A DNA stretch of 64,000 nt, taken from the NCBI GenBank assembly GCA_963590415.1, contig CAVAPB010000002.1:1-64000 (forward strand), in the 5' to 3' direction. Position numbers and translations under genes: made by a program. Source of the stretch: Fimenecus sp963590415 (GTDB taxonomy: Bacteria > Bacillota > Clostridia > Oscillospirales > Acutalibacteraceae). Position 1 is the stretch's first letter. Each line of letters opens with the position of its first letter. Positions 6,614 to 16,610 of this stretch are shown piece after piece. The notes under the pieces were generated by a model, which was not told where the DNA came from, did no database searches, and worked only from the letters and a program-made list of their open reading frames with translations.

Positions 6614-8767
6614 TTATTCCGCCGTAAGAGTTATTTTTTGGTCTCCGGAATATGTGTTGTTATCGTGTGCGGGAAGCTGTGAGACAACAGTACCGCTTGA
6701 AATTTTATTGTTGTTTGCGTCAAAGACATCAACATTTGTAAAGCCTGCTTTTTCAAGCGTTTTAAGAGCTTCGGACACACTCATTCCAACAACATTCGGA
6801 ACAGAATATTTCTCCACATATGCGGTCTTAACTATATTTGAAAGATCGGCAGGAGTCTTTGTAAAGTCAATATTTCCCGTCATAACGGTCTGATCGTTGA
6901 TTTTAACGGTAAATGTTGTTGTGCCCTTGCCTTTAACTTCAATAGTCTTTGTGCCGCCTGCAAGCAAAACATCGTTATAAGTCTGATATGCCTCGCTTCC
7001 GAGATAAACCTTGACTGTTCCGGACGCGGAATTTGCGGTCTGCGGTAAATCGACCGTAATCTTTGCTGTGCTCTCCGCCGGCGTGCCGGTGCTTACATAA
7101 ATTGTAACCTCCGAGCCGCTGTCAGCTGCCTCTCCGCCCTTTGGCGACTGGTCAACAACAGTTCCTGCAGCCTCGCTGCTGTCGGTTTCGGTAACCTTTA
7201 CCTTGAAACCGTCGGCTTTAAGAAGTTCAATAGCAATATCCTTGCTGTATCCGACAACCTGGGTCGTATTCTTGGAATCGGGATTTTCATCGGTTGAAAC
7301 ATAAATTGTAACAAGCGAGCCCTTTTCGGCGTAAGAGCCCTCCGAGGGATAAATCTCATAAACTACACCCGGAGTGGCATTTTTGTTATAGGAAACAATT
7401 GTTTTAACCTGGAAGCCGCTCTGTTTAAGCTTCGCTTCGGCTTCGCTTGAAGACAGACCCATAATACCTGTTATCTGAACGCTCTGGTCATTATAAGCAA
7501 TTTCAAGCTTGATGGTTTTGCCCTTTCTCACTTCGGTCTCTGCGTCCGGCGTCTGTTTGATTACATTGCCTGCCTCGACATCTGTGGAAAATACGGATTC
7601 CGTTTCGAACTTGAAATTAGCAGTATATTCTTCATTTGTCATAATTTCGTCTGCGTAATTGAGCCCGACAAAATTCGGCACCTTGACCTTCTGACCGTTT
7701 CTGAAAAGAAGCACACCTACAAAGATGGCGATTATAACAACAACGCCTGCTATAGCGCCGAAAATTATCGGCAATGTCTTATTAGGCTCTTTTTCATCGG
7801 TCTCTTCCTCCGCCGGAGCCGCCTGCTCATCCTCGGCTTTCGGAACATTCTTGACAGGCGTAGGGATTGCCTTTGTAGCGTCATCAACAAACTTTGTGGG
7901 CTCGTTATCGACAAAATAGCTGTAATTGAACTTGATTGACGGATTGCGCTTGAATTCATCGATGTCAAGCATCATTTCAGCGGCAGAATGATAGCGGTTG
8001 TTGGGATTTTTCTGCATCGCTCTCATTGTAATCTGCTCAAGTCCGAGCGGAATTTCAGGATTTATCTCACGAGGCGGCTTAGCCTCCTGCTGAAGCTGCA
8101 TAATAGCGATTGATACGGCGTTGTCCGACTGGAACGGAAGCTGACCGGTAAGCATTTCATACATTACAACGCCGACGGAATAGATGTCTGCCTTGTCGTC
8201 GGTCAACTCTCCCCTTGCCTGCTCGGGGCTTATATAGTGAACCGAACCGATTGCGTCCTCGGTCATGGTTCTTGTGTCGCCGCGCGAAAATCTTGCGATA
8301 CCGAAGTCCGTTACCTTGATTGTACCGTCCTGCAAAAGCATAATGTTCTGCGGCTTGATGTCACGGTGGACAATGCCCTTGTCATGAGCATGCTGAAGAG
8401 CAAGAAGTATCTGGCTGACAAAATGAACAGCCTCTTTCCAGTTTATAACCTTCTGCTGCTCGATATACTCTTTAAGAGTGATACCCTCAACATATTCCAT
8501 AACGATATACTGAAGCCTGTCGCCGAAGCTGACATCATATACCTTTACAATGTTGGGATGGGAAAGAACCGCAATAGCCTTTGACTCATTCTTGAATCTG
8601 CGGCGGAACTCCTCGTTTGCAAGGAACTCCTCTTTAAGGATTTTAACCGCAACGATTCTGTCGTCGATATTGTCATACGCCTTATAAACGACAGCCATAC
8701 CGCCGACGCCGATAATCTCTCTTATTTCATATCTGCCGTCAAGCCTTTTACCACAATAGTTTTCCAT
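6614..8767 (-). CDS. prkC: Membrane Ser/Thr kinase PrkC with PASTA domains
   Basis: A 717-residue Hanks-type kinase that senses muropeptides or lipid II outside the cell. The kinase domain (about 12-275) has the glycine loop GVGGMAVVY, Lys42, HRDIKPQN at 134-141 and DFG at 154-156. A single TM helix lies near 335-357. Outside are three PASTA-like repeats (about 363-560), then a beta-rich non-PASTA segment (about 565-640), then a last PASTA repeat starting SVPNVVGMSVSEAL. The intervening segment is unlike the plain tandem PASTA array of Bacillus PrkC. Partner phosphatase stp lies 11 bases upstream. Confidence 0.95.
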   Translation of the reverse strand: MENYCGKRLDGRYEIREIIGVGGMAVVYKAYDNIDDRIVAVKILKEEFLANEEFRRRFKNESKAIAVLSHPNIVKVYDVSFGDRLQYIVMEYVEGITLKEYIEQQKVINWKEAVHFVSQILLALQHAHDKGIVHRDIKPQNIMLLQDGTIKVTDFGIARFSRGDTRTMTEDAIGSVHYISPEQARGELTDDKADIYSVGVVMYEMLTGQLPFQSDNAVSIAIMQLQQEAKPPREINPEIPLGLEQITMRAMQKNPNNRYHSAAEMMLDIDEFKRNPSIKFNYSYFVDNEPTKFVDDATKAIPTPVKNVPKAEDEQAAPAEEETDEKEPNKTLPIIFGAIAGVVVIIAIFVGVLLFRNGQKVKVPNFVGLNYADEIMTNEEYTANFKFETESVFSTDVEAGNVIKQTPDAETEVRKGKTIKLEIAYNDQSVQITGIMGLSSSEAEAKLKQSGFQVKTIVSYNKNATPGVVYEIYPSEGSYAEKGSLVTIYVSTDENPDSKNTTQVVGYSKDIAIELLKADGFKVKVTETDSSEAAGTVVDQSPKGGEAADSGSEVTIYVSTGTPAESTAKITVDLPQTANSASGTVKVYLGSEAYQTYNDVLLAGGTKTIEVKGKGTTTFTVKINDQTVMTGNIDFTKTPADLSNIVKTAYVEKYSVPNVVGMSVSEALKTLEKAGFTNVDVFDANNNKISSGTVVSQLPAHDNNTYSGDQKITLTAE

Positions 8768-8778
8768 AATAACACCTC

Positions 8779-9507
8779 TTAATAAGAAATCGCAACAACG
8801 GTTATATTGTCGCCCCCGCCGTTTTCGTTTGCCATACCGACAAGCAAATCGGCTATCTCATAATACGAATTATTCCTGATCACTTCGCTGAATTCACTGT
8901 TTTCGACATAGTTTGTAAGACCGTCGGTGCAGAGAAGTATAACTTCGTTTTCCGACATATCATACTCGCAATAGTCGATTTTTATATCTTCATCAACACC
9001 GAGAGCCCTTGTAATAAGGTTCTTCCTCGGGTGAGATTTTGCCTGTTCTTGAGTTAGCCTACCTGTCTCGACAAGCTCCTGAACAACCGAATGGTCACGG
9101 GTAAGCTGCGTTACCGTATCGTCCTTAACGGAGTATGCCCTGCTGTCGCCTGCGTGAGCGATATATGCAACGCCGTCGGCAATGACGCAGCACACAACGG
9201 TGGTGCCCATTCCCTCAAGCTCAGCATTAGCCTTACTCATATCATAGACGCTTATGTTAGCGGCGGTAATTGCGGTCATAATCATATTTTTGACGGATTT
9301 CGGGCTCATGCCCGTTCTGTACGCCGAATTGATTTTTTCCGAAATAACCTTAACCGCCGTCGAAGAAGCTACATTACCGCCTGCGGCACCGCCCATACCG
9401 TCGCATACGACAGCCCAGGCTACCGAACCCGGCAGTTCTCCCGTTGCATATGAGTCCTGATTGGAGCCGCGCTTTTTTCCGATGTCGGTTTTTGCAACAA
9501 TTTTCAA
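8779..9507 (-). CDS. stp: PP2C-type Ser/Thr phosphatase Stp/PrpC
   Basis: A 242-residue metal-dependent phosphatase that reverses PrkC phosphorylation. PP2C motifs are all present: TDIGKKRGSNQDS near residue 8, VCDGMGGAAGG near 34, AHAGDSRAY near 116, LTRDHSVVQ near 134, LLCTDGLTNYVE near 191 and GGDNITVV near the end. No TM segment, so it is cytosolic. It sits between rlmN and prkC as in Bacillus. Confidence 0.95.
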   Translation of the reverse strand: MKIVAKTDIGKKRGSNQDSYATGELPGSVAWAVVCDGMGGAAGGNVASSTAVKVISEKINSAYRTGMSPKSVKNMIMTAITAANISVYDMSKANAELEGMGTTVVCCVIADGVAYIAHAGDSRAYSVKDDTVTQLTRDHSVVQELVETGRLTQEQAKSHPRKNLITRALGVDEDIKIDYCEYDMSENEVILLCTDGLTNYVENSEFSEVIRNNSYYEIADLLVGMANENGGGDNITVVAISY

Positions 9508-9523
9508 TGCTCTGTTTCCTCCG

Positions 9524-10558
9524 TTAGAGATTTTCCTTTTTCGCTCTGAGCTGACCGCAGGAAGCGTTTATGTCACTGCCGAGAGTCCTCCTTACGGTAA
9601 CGGTAAGGCCGTGGCGTTCCAAAACCGAAATGAACCTTTTTATGTTCTTGTCGTTACTTCTCTCGTAATTGTTTTCCATGACATTATTGACAGGAATAAG
9701 GTTTATATGACATAACATACCCGAAAGCCTTGACGCCAATTCCTCAGCGCAGCCGACAGAGTCGTTAAAAGAGTCTATCATTGCATATTCAAAAGAAATT
9801 CTTCGTGATGTGAGCTTTGTGTAATATCTGCAAGCGGTCAAAAGCTCGTCGATATTCCATTTAGAGTTTACGGGCATCGTCTGCGACCTGATTTCATCGT
9901 TCGGTGCGTGAAGCGAAACGGAAAGCGTAAGCCCGAGCCTTTTCTCCGCCAGCTCGTAAATCCTCGGCACAACGCCGCAGGTGGAAAGCGAGATATGCCT
10001 CATACTGATGTTAAGTCCTTTTTCGTCCGTTACAAGCTCCAAAAAGCGCATAACATTGTCAAAGTTGTCAAGCGGCTCGCCCGTACCCATCAAAACAATA
10101 TGGGATATTTTAATTCCGAGATCCCTCTGCGCCGTATAAATTTCCGAGAGTATCTCGCTCGCGGTCAGATGCCTCTTAAAGCCTCCGATTGCCGAAGCGC
10201 AAAATTTACATCCCATTTTGCAGCCGAGCTGAGTAGAAACGCAGATTGAATATCCGTACTTGTACTTCATAACAACACATTCGATGTATTCGCCCTTACC
10301 GAGCTCAAAAAGATACTTGACCGTTTCGTCAAGCTTTGAGCAAAGCTTGGTGTCGATTGTGCAGTTTTTTATAACAAATCTGTTGTCGAGGGTCTGCCTT
10401 AAATCCTTTGAAAGATTGGACATCTCCGAAAAATCCCGAACACCTTTTTCATAGAGCCAGGAATAAATCTGATCTGTTCTGAATTTCGGAAGCCCGAGTG
10501 TCTTTATTTCCTCGGCAAGCTCTTCGTAGTTTAACGAGCGTATATCTGTTTTTTCCAA
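9524..10558 (-). CDS. rlmN: 23S rRNA (A2503)/tRNA (A37) C2-methyltransferase RlmN
   Basis: A 344-residue radical-SAM enzyme that methylates A2503 in 23S rRNA and A37 in some tRNAs. The cluster-binding motif is CKMGCKFC (about residues 111-118), followed by the GTGEPLDN SAM-contact segment. I place the start at TTG 10558, right after the rsmB stop, because AGGAG lies eight bases before it and the product begins with the family-typical EKTDIRSLNYEEL. An in-frame ATG at 10582 would add eight residues inside rsmB and lacks a clear RBS. Confidence 0.93.
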   Translation of the reverse strand: MEKTDIRSLNYEELAEEIKTLGLPKFRTDQIYSWLYEKGVRDFSEMSNLSKDLRQTLDNRFVIKNCTIDTKLCSKLDETVKYLFELGKGEYIECVVMKYKYGYSICVSTQLGCKMGCKFCASAIGGFKRHLTASEILSEIYTAQRDLGIKISHIVLMGTGEPLDNFDNVMRFLELVTDEKGLNISMRHISLSTCGVVPRIYELAEKRLGLTLSVSLHAPNDEIRSQTMPVNSKWNIDELLTACRYYTKLTSRRISFEYAMIDSFNDSVGCAEELASRLSGMLCHINLIPVNNVMENNYERSNDKNIKRFISVLERHGLTVTVRRTLGSDINASCGQLRAKKENL

Positions 10559-10559
10559 A

Positions 10560-11840
10560 TTATGTTCTCCTAAATACCGCAATAAAAAATCCGTCGGAAT
10601 TGTTTATGTGGGGAAACAGCGTCAGATACTCCCTATGCTTCTCAAATTGCGGATGCTGCGATAAGAACATATCGCAGACATTTTCGTTTTCAGCCTTATT
10701 AAGCGAGCAGGTTGAGTAGACAAGCAAGCCGTCGGGCTTGAGATATTCGGATGCATTGACTAAAATATTATACTGTGTTTGAGTTAATTTGTCAATTAAA
10801 CCGAGGTCCTTGTAGCGTATTTCGGGCTTTCTGCCGATTACTCCGAGTCCCGTGCAAGGGACATCGCAAAGCACCCTGTCGGCTGTGTTCTTCAAATCAT
10901 CTTTTACGGCAAGTGCGTCCCACTGCTGCGCCGATACAATATCGATGCCGAGCCTTTTAGCACCGTCGGAAATCAGCTTTACCCTGTGTTCGTACAGGTC
11001 AAAGGCGTAGATTTTACCCTTGTTATTCATATACTGTGCGGCGGTAAAGGTCTTGCCGCCCGGTGCTGCGCAAACATCGATAAAGGTCATATTTTCTTCA
11101 AGCTCAAGACTTTTCACGCAAATTGCGGACGAAATATCCTGAACATGGAAAAGTCCGTCCGAAAATTGCGGTAAGCTCTCAACGGAGCAATGAGACTTAA
11201 ATTCAAAATGGTTTTCAATACCGTCACAAGGGACAATTTCAATGTTGTCCTTGCCAAACGATGCTTTAAGCTCTTCGAAATCGGTTTTAAGCGTGTTTAC
11301 CCTTGCAAATATACTCTGTCTGCCGATTGAGTGAGAGAGAATACCCTCGGCGTTTTTAGTTCCGTAATCGGTACAGTAATGAGAGATCAAAGAGTACGGG
11401 CAGGAATAGCGAATACTCATATCAAAAATCGGGTCATCCGTTTCGGGATATTCGAGCTCATCCGCAGACACCTTTCGCAAAACGGAGTTTACAAGCCCCG
11501 AGGCAAAGGCGCAGCCGTTATTCTTTGCAAGCTTAACGCTTTCGTTTACAGCTGCAGAGTCGGGCACGGAATCCATAAATTTAAGCTGATAAGCGCCCAT
11601 ACGCAATATTGTCAGCACTTCGGGCTTGAGCTTTTTCAAAGGCTTCTGCAAATACTTTGACAGCAACCAATCGAGGGTAATTATTCGCTCCGTAACGCCG
11701 TAAACCAGCGCCGAAACAAACGATGATGAGTAAACCTCTCCCGCATTGGTACGCAAATAAGAGTCCAATGCGAGGTTGGTGTAAGCCTTGTCTTTTTCTA
11801 TCTTGTTGAGTATTTTGAAAGCGGACTGTCTGTCGTTCAT
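10560..11840 (-). CDS. rsmB: 16S rRNA (cytosine-967-C5)-methyltransferase RsmB
   Basis: A 426-residue Sun-family enzyme. An N-terminal NusB-like RNA-binding domain (about 1-135) precedes a Rossmann methyltransferase domain with DVCAAPGGKT (SAM binding), CDVPCTGLG (conserved Cys) and YSTCSLNKAENE (catalytic Cys). Its ATG overlaps the fmt stop by four bases and its stop abuts the rlmN start, so it is translationally coupled on both sides. Confidence 0.93.
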   Translation of the reverse strand: MNDRQSAFKILNKIEKDKAYTNLALDSYLRTNAGEVYSSSFVSALVYGVTERIITLDWLLSKYLQKPLKKLKPEVLTILRMGAYQLKFMDSVPDSAAVNESVKLAKNNGCAFASGLVNSVLRKVSADELEYPETDDPIFDMSIRYSCPYSLISHYCTDYGTKNAEGILSHSIGRQSIFARVNTLKTDFEELKASFGKDNIEIVPCDGIENHFEFKSHCSVESLPQFSDGLFHVQDISSAICVKSLELEENMTFIDVCAAPGGKTFTAAQYMNNKGKIYAFDLYEHRVKLISDGAKRLGIDIVSAQQWDALAVKDDLKNTADRVLCDVPCTGLGVIGRKPEIRYKDLGLIDKLTQTQYNILVNASEYLKPDGLLVYSTCSLNKAENENVCDMFLSQHPQFEKHREYLTLFPHINNSDGFFIAVFRRT

Positions 11841-12766
11841 TTGCTCATAACCGAGCCTTTCTCAATTTTATGTCCTAAGAGAAAATCTTTAGAACTCATA
11901 CGCTTTTTACCCTCTGCCTGAACAGAGAGAATGTCAACGCAAACTCCGTCTCCGCAGGCAACGGAAATAACGCCGTCCGTGGATACTACGGTACCCGCCG
12001 GAAGTGCGGTTTTTGCGCCTATAACAGAGGAATGAAGCTTTAACTTTTTACCGTTGAGCGTTGCGGTCGCAACAGGCCACGGGGAAAGTCCTCTGATATG
12101 ATTGTGAACCTCCTGCGCGCTCTTTGAAAAATCCGTCGGACAAAGAGCCTTTGAGAGCATGGGTGAATAATTTGAAAGAGAGTCGTCCTGCTTTACGGGC
12201 TTGAGCGAATTTGTTTTCACCTGTTCTACCGTCTTGCTCATAATCTCCGCACCCATTACGGAAAGTGCGTCGTGAAGCTCGCCTGCATTCATATTCTCGG
12301 TTATATCGATTTTATCCGATAAAAGCATATCGCCCGTATCGAGTCCCTCGTTCATAAGCATTGAGGTAACGCCCGTCTGCTTTTCGCCGTTGAGAATTGA
12401 CCACTGTATCGGTGCGGCTCCCCTGTATGCGGGCAACAGCGAGGCGTGGATGTTTATTGAATTATACTTCGGAAAATAAAGTATCTCCTTCGGAAGTATC
12501 TTGCCGTATGCGACGACAATCGTCAAATCGGGGTTCAATTTCTCCATAATTTTCAGTGCTTCGCCGTCTTTCATTGACTTCGGCTGAAAAACAGGAATAT
12601 TATGCTTCAAAGCACATTCCTTCACGGGCGAAAAAGCCATTTCATAGCCCCTGCCCTTGGGCTTATCGGGTTGAGTAAACACGCCTACGACCTCTTCGCC
12701 GTCCGAAATAAGCCTTTCAAGACACGGCACGGAGAAATCGGGTGTTCCCATAAAAACAATTTTCAT
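11837..12766 (-). CDS. fmt: Methionyl-tRNA formyltransferase
   Basis: A 309-residue enzyme that formylates initiator Met-tRNA using 10-formyl-THF. It begins MKIVFMGTPDFSVPCLERL, the family N-terminus, and has NIHASLLPAYRGAAPIQW, which holds the catalytic Asn-His region, and the later GLDTGDML. A C-terminal OB-like domain covers the last 100 residues. The start is the ATG at 12766; upstream in-frame extension lacks family similarity. The def gene lies 65 bases upstream and removes the formyl group this enzyme adds. Confidence 0.94.
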   Translation of the reverse strand: MKIVFMGTPDFSVPCLERLISDGEEVVGVFTQPDKPKGRGYEMAFSPVKECALKHNIPVFQPKSMKDGEALKIMEKLNPDLTIVVAYGKILPKEILYFPKYNSINIHASLLPAYRGAAPIQWSILNGEKQTGVTSMLMNEGLDTGDMLLSDKIDITENMNAGELHDALSVMGAEIMSKTVEQVKTNSLKPVKQDDSLSNYSPMLSKALCPTDFSKSAQEVHNHIRGLSPWPVATATLNGKKLKLHSSVIGAKTALPAGTVVSTDGVISVACGDGVCVDILSVQAEGKKRMSSKDFLLGHKIEKGSVMSK

Positions 12767-12831
12767 ATTATATTTCTTTCCGCTGTCGGGTATTTGAAAC
12801 GCCATGTTACAGCTTTGCAAGGCGTTAAATT

Positions 12832-13314
12832 TTAATCTATATCGTTCTCTCTTTTGATTTTTTCGATAACTTCCTCGGGAGCAAGTCTCTCCGTGTAGAG
12901 ATGACCGTCAAGATGGTCGATTTCGTGACAGAAAGCTCTTGCTTTAAGACCCTCGCCCTTATACTGACACCATCTGCCGTCTCTGTTCTGCGCCTTTACC
13001 TTAACGCACATGGGGCGTTTTGTAATTCCACTCTTGCCGGGAAGTGACAGACAGCCCTCGACTTCGTACTGCTCTCCCGAGGTTTCGATTATTTCGGGAT
13101 TGATAAGCTCCAAAAGTCCGTCGCCGACATCGACAACAACAACTCTTTTAAGCACGCCTACCTGCACAGCCGCAAGACCGCAGCCCTCCGCTTTATAGAG
13201 CGTGTCCTTCATATCGTCAAGCAGAGTGTGAAGTCTGTCATCAAACTTTTCAACATTTCTGCTAGTCTTTTTCAAAATCGGGTCGTCGTTTATTCTGATA
13301 TTTCTGATAGCCAT
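12832..13314 (-). CDS. def: Peptide deformylase
   Basis: A 160-residue metalloenzyme that removes the formyl group from new proteins. All three motifs are visible: GCGLAAVQVG (motif 1), EGCLSLPG (motif 2, Cys ligand) and HEIDHLDG (motif 3, two His ligands and the catalytic Glu). The start is the ATG at 13314 (MAIRNIR) behind GAGGTG; a longer reading from 13323 has no own RBS. Confidence 0.95.
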   Translation of the reverse strand: MAIRNIRINDDPILKKTSRNVEKFDDRLHTLLDDMKDTLYKAEGCGLAAVQVGVLKRVVVVDVGDGLLELINPEIIETSGEQYEVEGCLSLPGKSGITKRPMCVKVKAQNRDGRWCQYKGEGLKARAFCHEIDHLDGHLYTERLAPEEVIEKIKRENDID

Positions 13315-13324
13315 TTTACACACC

Positions 13325-15781
13325 TCAAAACATATTTTCGGGATTTATATCCGCAAAAACGGTTACATCCTTAAATTTTTTATCGTTCATATAATTTTTA
13401 AGTAAGGTTGAGATAAAGGCTCTGAACCTTGCGTTGTTTTTACATTTTATTATTACCCTGTTGCGGTATTTGTCGGCAACCTTTTCAATTCTCGGCGCTA
13501 TCGGGCTTAAAAGGATAATTCCGAGGTCGGGATAGCCGTAGCCGTGTAAGTATTTAACGCTTTCAAAGAAGCTTTTTGCCGCCTGCTTTGTCTGCGCTTC
13601 GTCTTTACCGACAAAATTCACGGCGCAGAAATCGCAGTACGGAGGATAAATAAGCGCTTTTCTTATTCTGATTTCCGATTTAAAAAACGACTCATAGTCC
13701 TGCTTCGCCGCAAGACGGATAATTTCGTTGTCGGGGAAAGCGGTCTGTATAACAGCCTTTCCCTTTAAGTCTCCCCGTCCTGCCCTGCCGACAACCTGCG
13801 TGAGCAAATCAAAGGCACGCTCGGCGCTTTTATAATCGTCATTGAACAGCTGTTGGTCAATGGAGACAACGCCTACAAGGGTTACATTCGGGAAATCAAG
13901 ACCCTTTGCGACCATCTGTGTACCGACTAAAACATCGTACTTGCCGTCGGCAAAATCCTTTAATGAATTTTCAAACGAATAGCGCGTGGAGGTTGAGTCG
14001 GTATCAAGCCTTAAAACACGGGCGTCGGGGAATTTTTCGTGAAGCTCATCCTCCAATTTCTGAGTACCGAAGCCCGAATACATAACTGCTTTTTCTCCGC
14101 AATACGAACAGGTATCCGTAAACGGCTCGGAATATCCGCAGTAATGGCACATCAGCCGCCTGTTTTTTGAATGATATGTCAGCGAGATACTGCAATGCGG
14201 ACACACCTTTACCTTACCGCACGCTCCGCACGAAGCAAAGGTATTAAAGCCGCGCCTGTTGAGCAAAAGTATTGACTGGTGCTTTTGCGAAAGAGCTTCA
14301 CCTATGGCATTTTCAAGCACTTCCGAAAGATTTTTTCGCACCTTTACATCGGCGGCATATTTCATTTCGGTTGTAATAACCTCAGGTAATACGGCGTTGC
14401 CGTAGCGCTCATGAAGCACGCAAAGAGACATTGTATCGTTTTTAGCCGCAGCATAATCGGATATTGACGGTGTTGCCGAAGCAAGGACAAGCAATGAATT
14501 GTTATACTTTGTCCTGAATTTTGCAACATCCTTTGCGTTATATCTCGGAGTCATTTCGGACTTATATGACGATTCCTGTTCCTCGTCGATTATGATAAGT
14601 CCGAGGTTTTCAACGGGAGCAAACACCGCAGAGCGTGTACCTACGGCAATTTTCGCCTTTTTTTCATAAACTCTTTTCCATTCGTCCTTGCGTTCTCCCA
14701 TTGAAAGACCGCTGTGAAACACGGCTACCTCATCACCGTATCTTTCATAGAAAATCGAGAGCATCTGCGGAGTAAGCGATATTTCGGGAACCATAACTAT
14801 GACGGATTTGCCGTCCTTTATAACATCGTCGATAAGCTTCATAAAAACAGTAGTCTTGCCCGAGCCCGTAACTCCGAACAAAAGCGCCGTGTGCGCCTTA
14901 CCCTCACGGTATTTACGGGAAAGCTCCGAATATGCTTTTTCCTGTTCGTCCGACAGGATTAACTCCTTGCTTTTATGAAGTCCTTTTTGTATCTTCGGCT
15001 TACGGTAGGTTTCGTTTTCAAAAACATCAATTATACCTTTTTTCTGCAAAGTCACAACTACCGCATATGTAACGCCCGTAAAATAACAGATTTCCTTAAC
15101 ACTCGCGGACCCTATGTCCTCAAGAAGCTTAATAACCGACTTTTGCTTTGCGGAAAACTTCGGAAGTGCATTAGACTCATAGTAAAACTGCGTAAGCCTC
15201 GCCATTTTAACCGAGGCGTTGCCTATTCTCTCAACCGTAAACGCATTGCTTACGACATAGCCCTTTGAACAAAGCACTTTCACTATGCCGTAATTTTTGT
15301 CAAAGCCCAAATCTTTAAGTATTTTGTTCTCATAAACATAATCTTTTGGCTTGAGATAATCGGTTACCGCCTTTTCATCGTCGGTAAGGCATAAATCCTC
15401 GTCATACACAAAATTCGGATTGAGCATATATGAATTCACGAATTTAAGCCCGAAGCCCGACGGCAGCATCGCCTTTGCAGCCTCATATAAGGTACAGAAG
15501 GTCTGCTCTTTCAAAAAGACTGAAAGACGAAGCATTTCATTATTAAGAAGCGGCGCCGAATCAAGCACCGCCGAAATACTTTTAAGCTCAACGCATGACT
15601 TGTTTTCGCGCAGTGCAAAAACAAAGCCCTGACGCTTGGTGTTGCCTCTTCCGAAAGGAACGACTACCCTTTTTCCGGGGACAACCTCTGAAAGCAAAAA
15701 ATCGGGTATGGCATAATCAAACGCCTCATCAAAGCTGTATGCAGTGTTTTCCACCGCTACCTTAGCAATGATTTCGGTCAT
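13325..15781 (-). CDS. priA: Primosomal protein N' (replication restart helicase PriA)
   Basis: An 818-residue superfamily 2 helicase that reloads the replisome at stalled forks. An N-terminal 3'-DNA-binding domain (about 1-105) is followed by the helicase core with Walker A GVTGSGKTT, the IDEEQESSYK box and ASATPS. A zinc-binding cysteine cluster (CGACGKVKVCPHCS, then CHYCG and CSYCG) lies between the helicase lobes, with VGRAGRGDLKG in lobe 2. The ATG at 15781 follows GGGAGGTGG. Ends eleven bases before def. Confidence 0.95.
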   Translation of the reverse strand: MTEIIAKVAVENTAYSFDEAFDYAIPDFLLSEVVPGKRVVVPFGRGNTKRQGFVFALRENKSCVELKSISAVLDSAPLLNNEMLRLSVFLKEQTFCTLYEAAKAMLPSGFGLKFVNSYMLNPNFVYDEDLCLTDDEKAVTDYLKPKDYVYENKILKDLGFDKNYGIVKVLCSKGYVVSNAFTVERIGNASVKMARLTQFYYESNALPKFSAKQKSVIKLLEDIGSASVKEICYFTGVTYAVVVTLQKKGIIDVFENETYRKPKIQKGLHKSKELILSDEQEKAYSELSRKYREGKAHTALLFGVTGSGKTTVFMKLIDDVIKDGKSVIVMVPEISLTPQMLSIFYERYGDEVAVFHSGLSMGERKDEWKRVYEKKAKIAVGTRSAVFAPVENLGLIIIDEEQESSYKSEMTPRYNAKDVAKFRTKYNNSLLVLASATPSISDYAAAKNDTMSLCVLHERYGNAVLPEVITTEMKYAADVKVRKNLSEVLENAIGEALSQKHQSILLLNRRGFNTFASCGACGKVKVCPHCSISLTYHSKNRRLMCHYCGYSEPFTDTCSYCGEKAVMYSGFGTQKLEDELHEKFPDARVLRLDTDSTSTRYSFENSLKDFADGKYDVLVGTQMVAKGLDFPNVTLVGVVSIDQQLFNDDYKSAERAFDLLTQVVGRAGRGDLKGKAVIQTAFPDNEIIRLAAKQDYESFFKSEIRIRKALIYPPYCDFCAVNFVGKDEAQTKQAAKSFFESVKYLHGYGYPDLGIILLSPIAPRIEKVADKYRNRVIIKCKNNARFRAFISTLLKNYMNDKKFKDVTVFADINPENMF

Positions 15782-15818
15782 AGATATACCACCTCCCGAC
15801 AACATTTACCGATATAAA

Positions 15819-16031
15819 TTATAAATATCTTATCTCTTCCGGCTCAACAACCTTGATTTTGCCCTGAACAATTTCATCAAGCGCAAGGCTTACGGGCTTT
15901 TCCGTAAGAATTTCGCCGTTTTCTTCAGCCTCCTCGGCAATTTCCCTTGCTCTTTTTGCCGTAGCGATAACAAGAGAATAACGGCTGAGATGATTTGCTA
16001 AAACTTTTGTCAAATTCGGATTGAATACCAT
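15819..16031 (-). CDS. rpoZ: RNA polymerase omega subunit
   Basis: A 70-residue protein with the omega pattern: N-terminal LTKVLANHLSRYSLVIATAKRARE near residue 7 (the conserved fold that wraps the beta' tail) and KPVSLALDEIVQGKI at the end. Omega assists RNA polymerase assembly. Located between gmk and priA; coaBC, usually next in Bacillus, is absent here. Confidence 0.92.
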   Translation of the reverse strand: MVFNPNLTKVLANHLSRYSLVIATAKRAREIAEEAEENGEILTEKPVSLALDEIVQGKIKVVEPEEIRYL

Positions 16032-16052
16032 AAATATTACCTCTCTGAAATA

Positions 16053-16610
16053 TTATTTTTCTAAAATCTTAAGAACCTCTTCGGCTGCGCTTTCGAGGTC
16101 GTCATTTACAATAATATAATCGTAATCAACGCTTTTTTCAATTTCTGATGTCGCGATTTTCATTCGTCTGATAAGGTCCTCCTCGTTTTCGGTACCTCTC
16201 AGGCGAAGCCTCTGTTCAAGCACCTCTATCGATGGGGGCATAATGAATATGGCAACCGATTCCTCGGGATACATTTTCTTGATGTTCTCAGCGCCGTGAA
16301 CCTCAATTTTAAGTATAACCGTTTCGCCTTCGCTTAACCAGTTGTCAATCGGCTCTTTAGGTGTGCCGTAAAGATTTACGCCGTATTGAGTATATTCGAG
16401 AACGCCGTTTGTGTCAATCATATTTTCAAATCTTTCACGGGATATGAAAAAATAATCGACGCCGTCAACTTCGTTTTCCCTTTTCCTTCTTGTCGTGATT
16501 GAAACGGAATGACGAAGCTCGGGCTTCTTTTTCAAGAGAATTTCAAGTAAAGTATCTTTTCCTACACCCGAAGGACCTGAGAAAAGAACAAGTCTGCCTT
16601 TATTATTCAT
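16053..16610 (-). CDS. gmk: Guanylate kinase
   Basis: A 185-residue nucleoside monophosphate kinase converting GMP to GDP with ATP. The P-loop is GPSGVGKDTLLE near residue 11, the GMP-binding segment is SVSITTRRKRENEVDGVDY, and the lid has RLRLRGTENEEDLIRRM. Its ATG overlaps the remA stop by eight bases, with GAGGAA as RBS. Confidence 0.95.
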   Translation of the reverse strand: MNNKGRLVLFSGPSGVGKDTLLEILLKKKPELRHSVSITTRRKRENEVDGVDYFFISRERFENMIDTNGVLEYTQYGVNLYGTPKEPIDNWLSEGETVILKIEVHGAENIKKMYPEESVAIFIMPPSIEVLEQRLRLRGTENEEDLIRRMKIATSEIEKSVDYDYIIVNDDLESAAEEVLKILEK

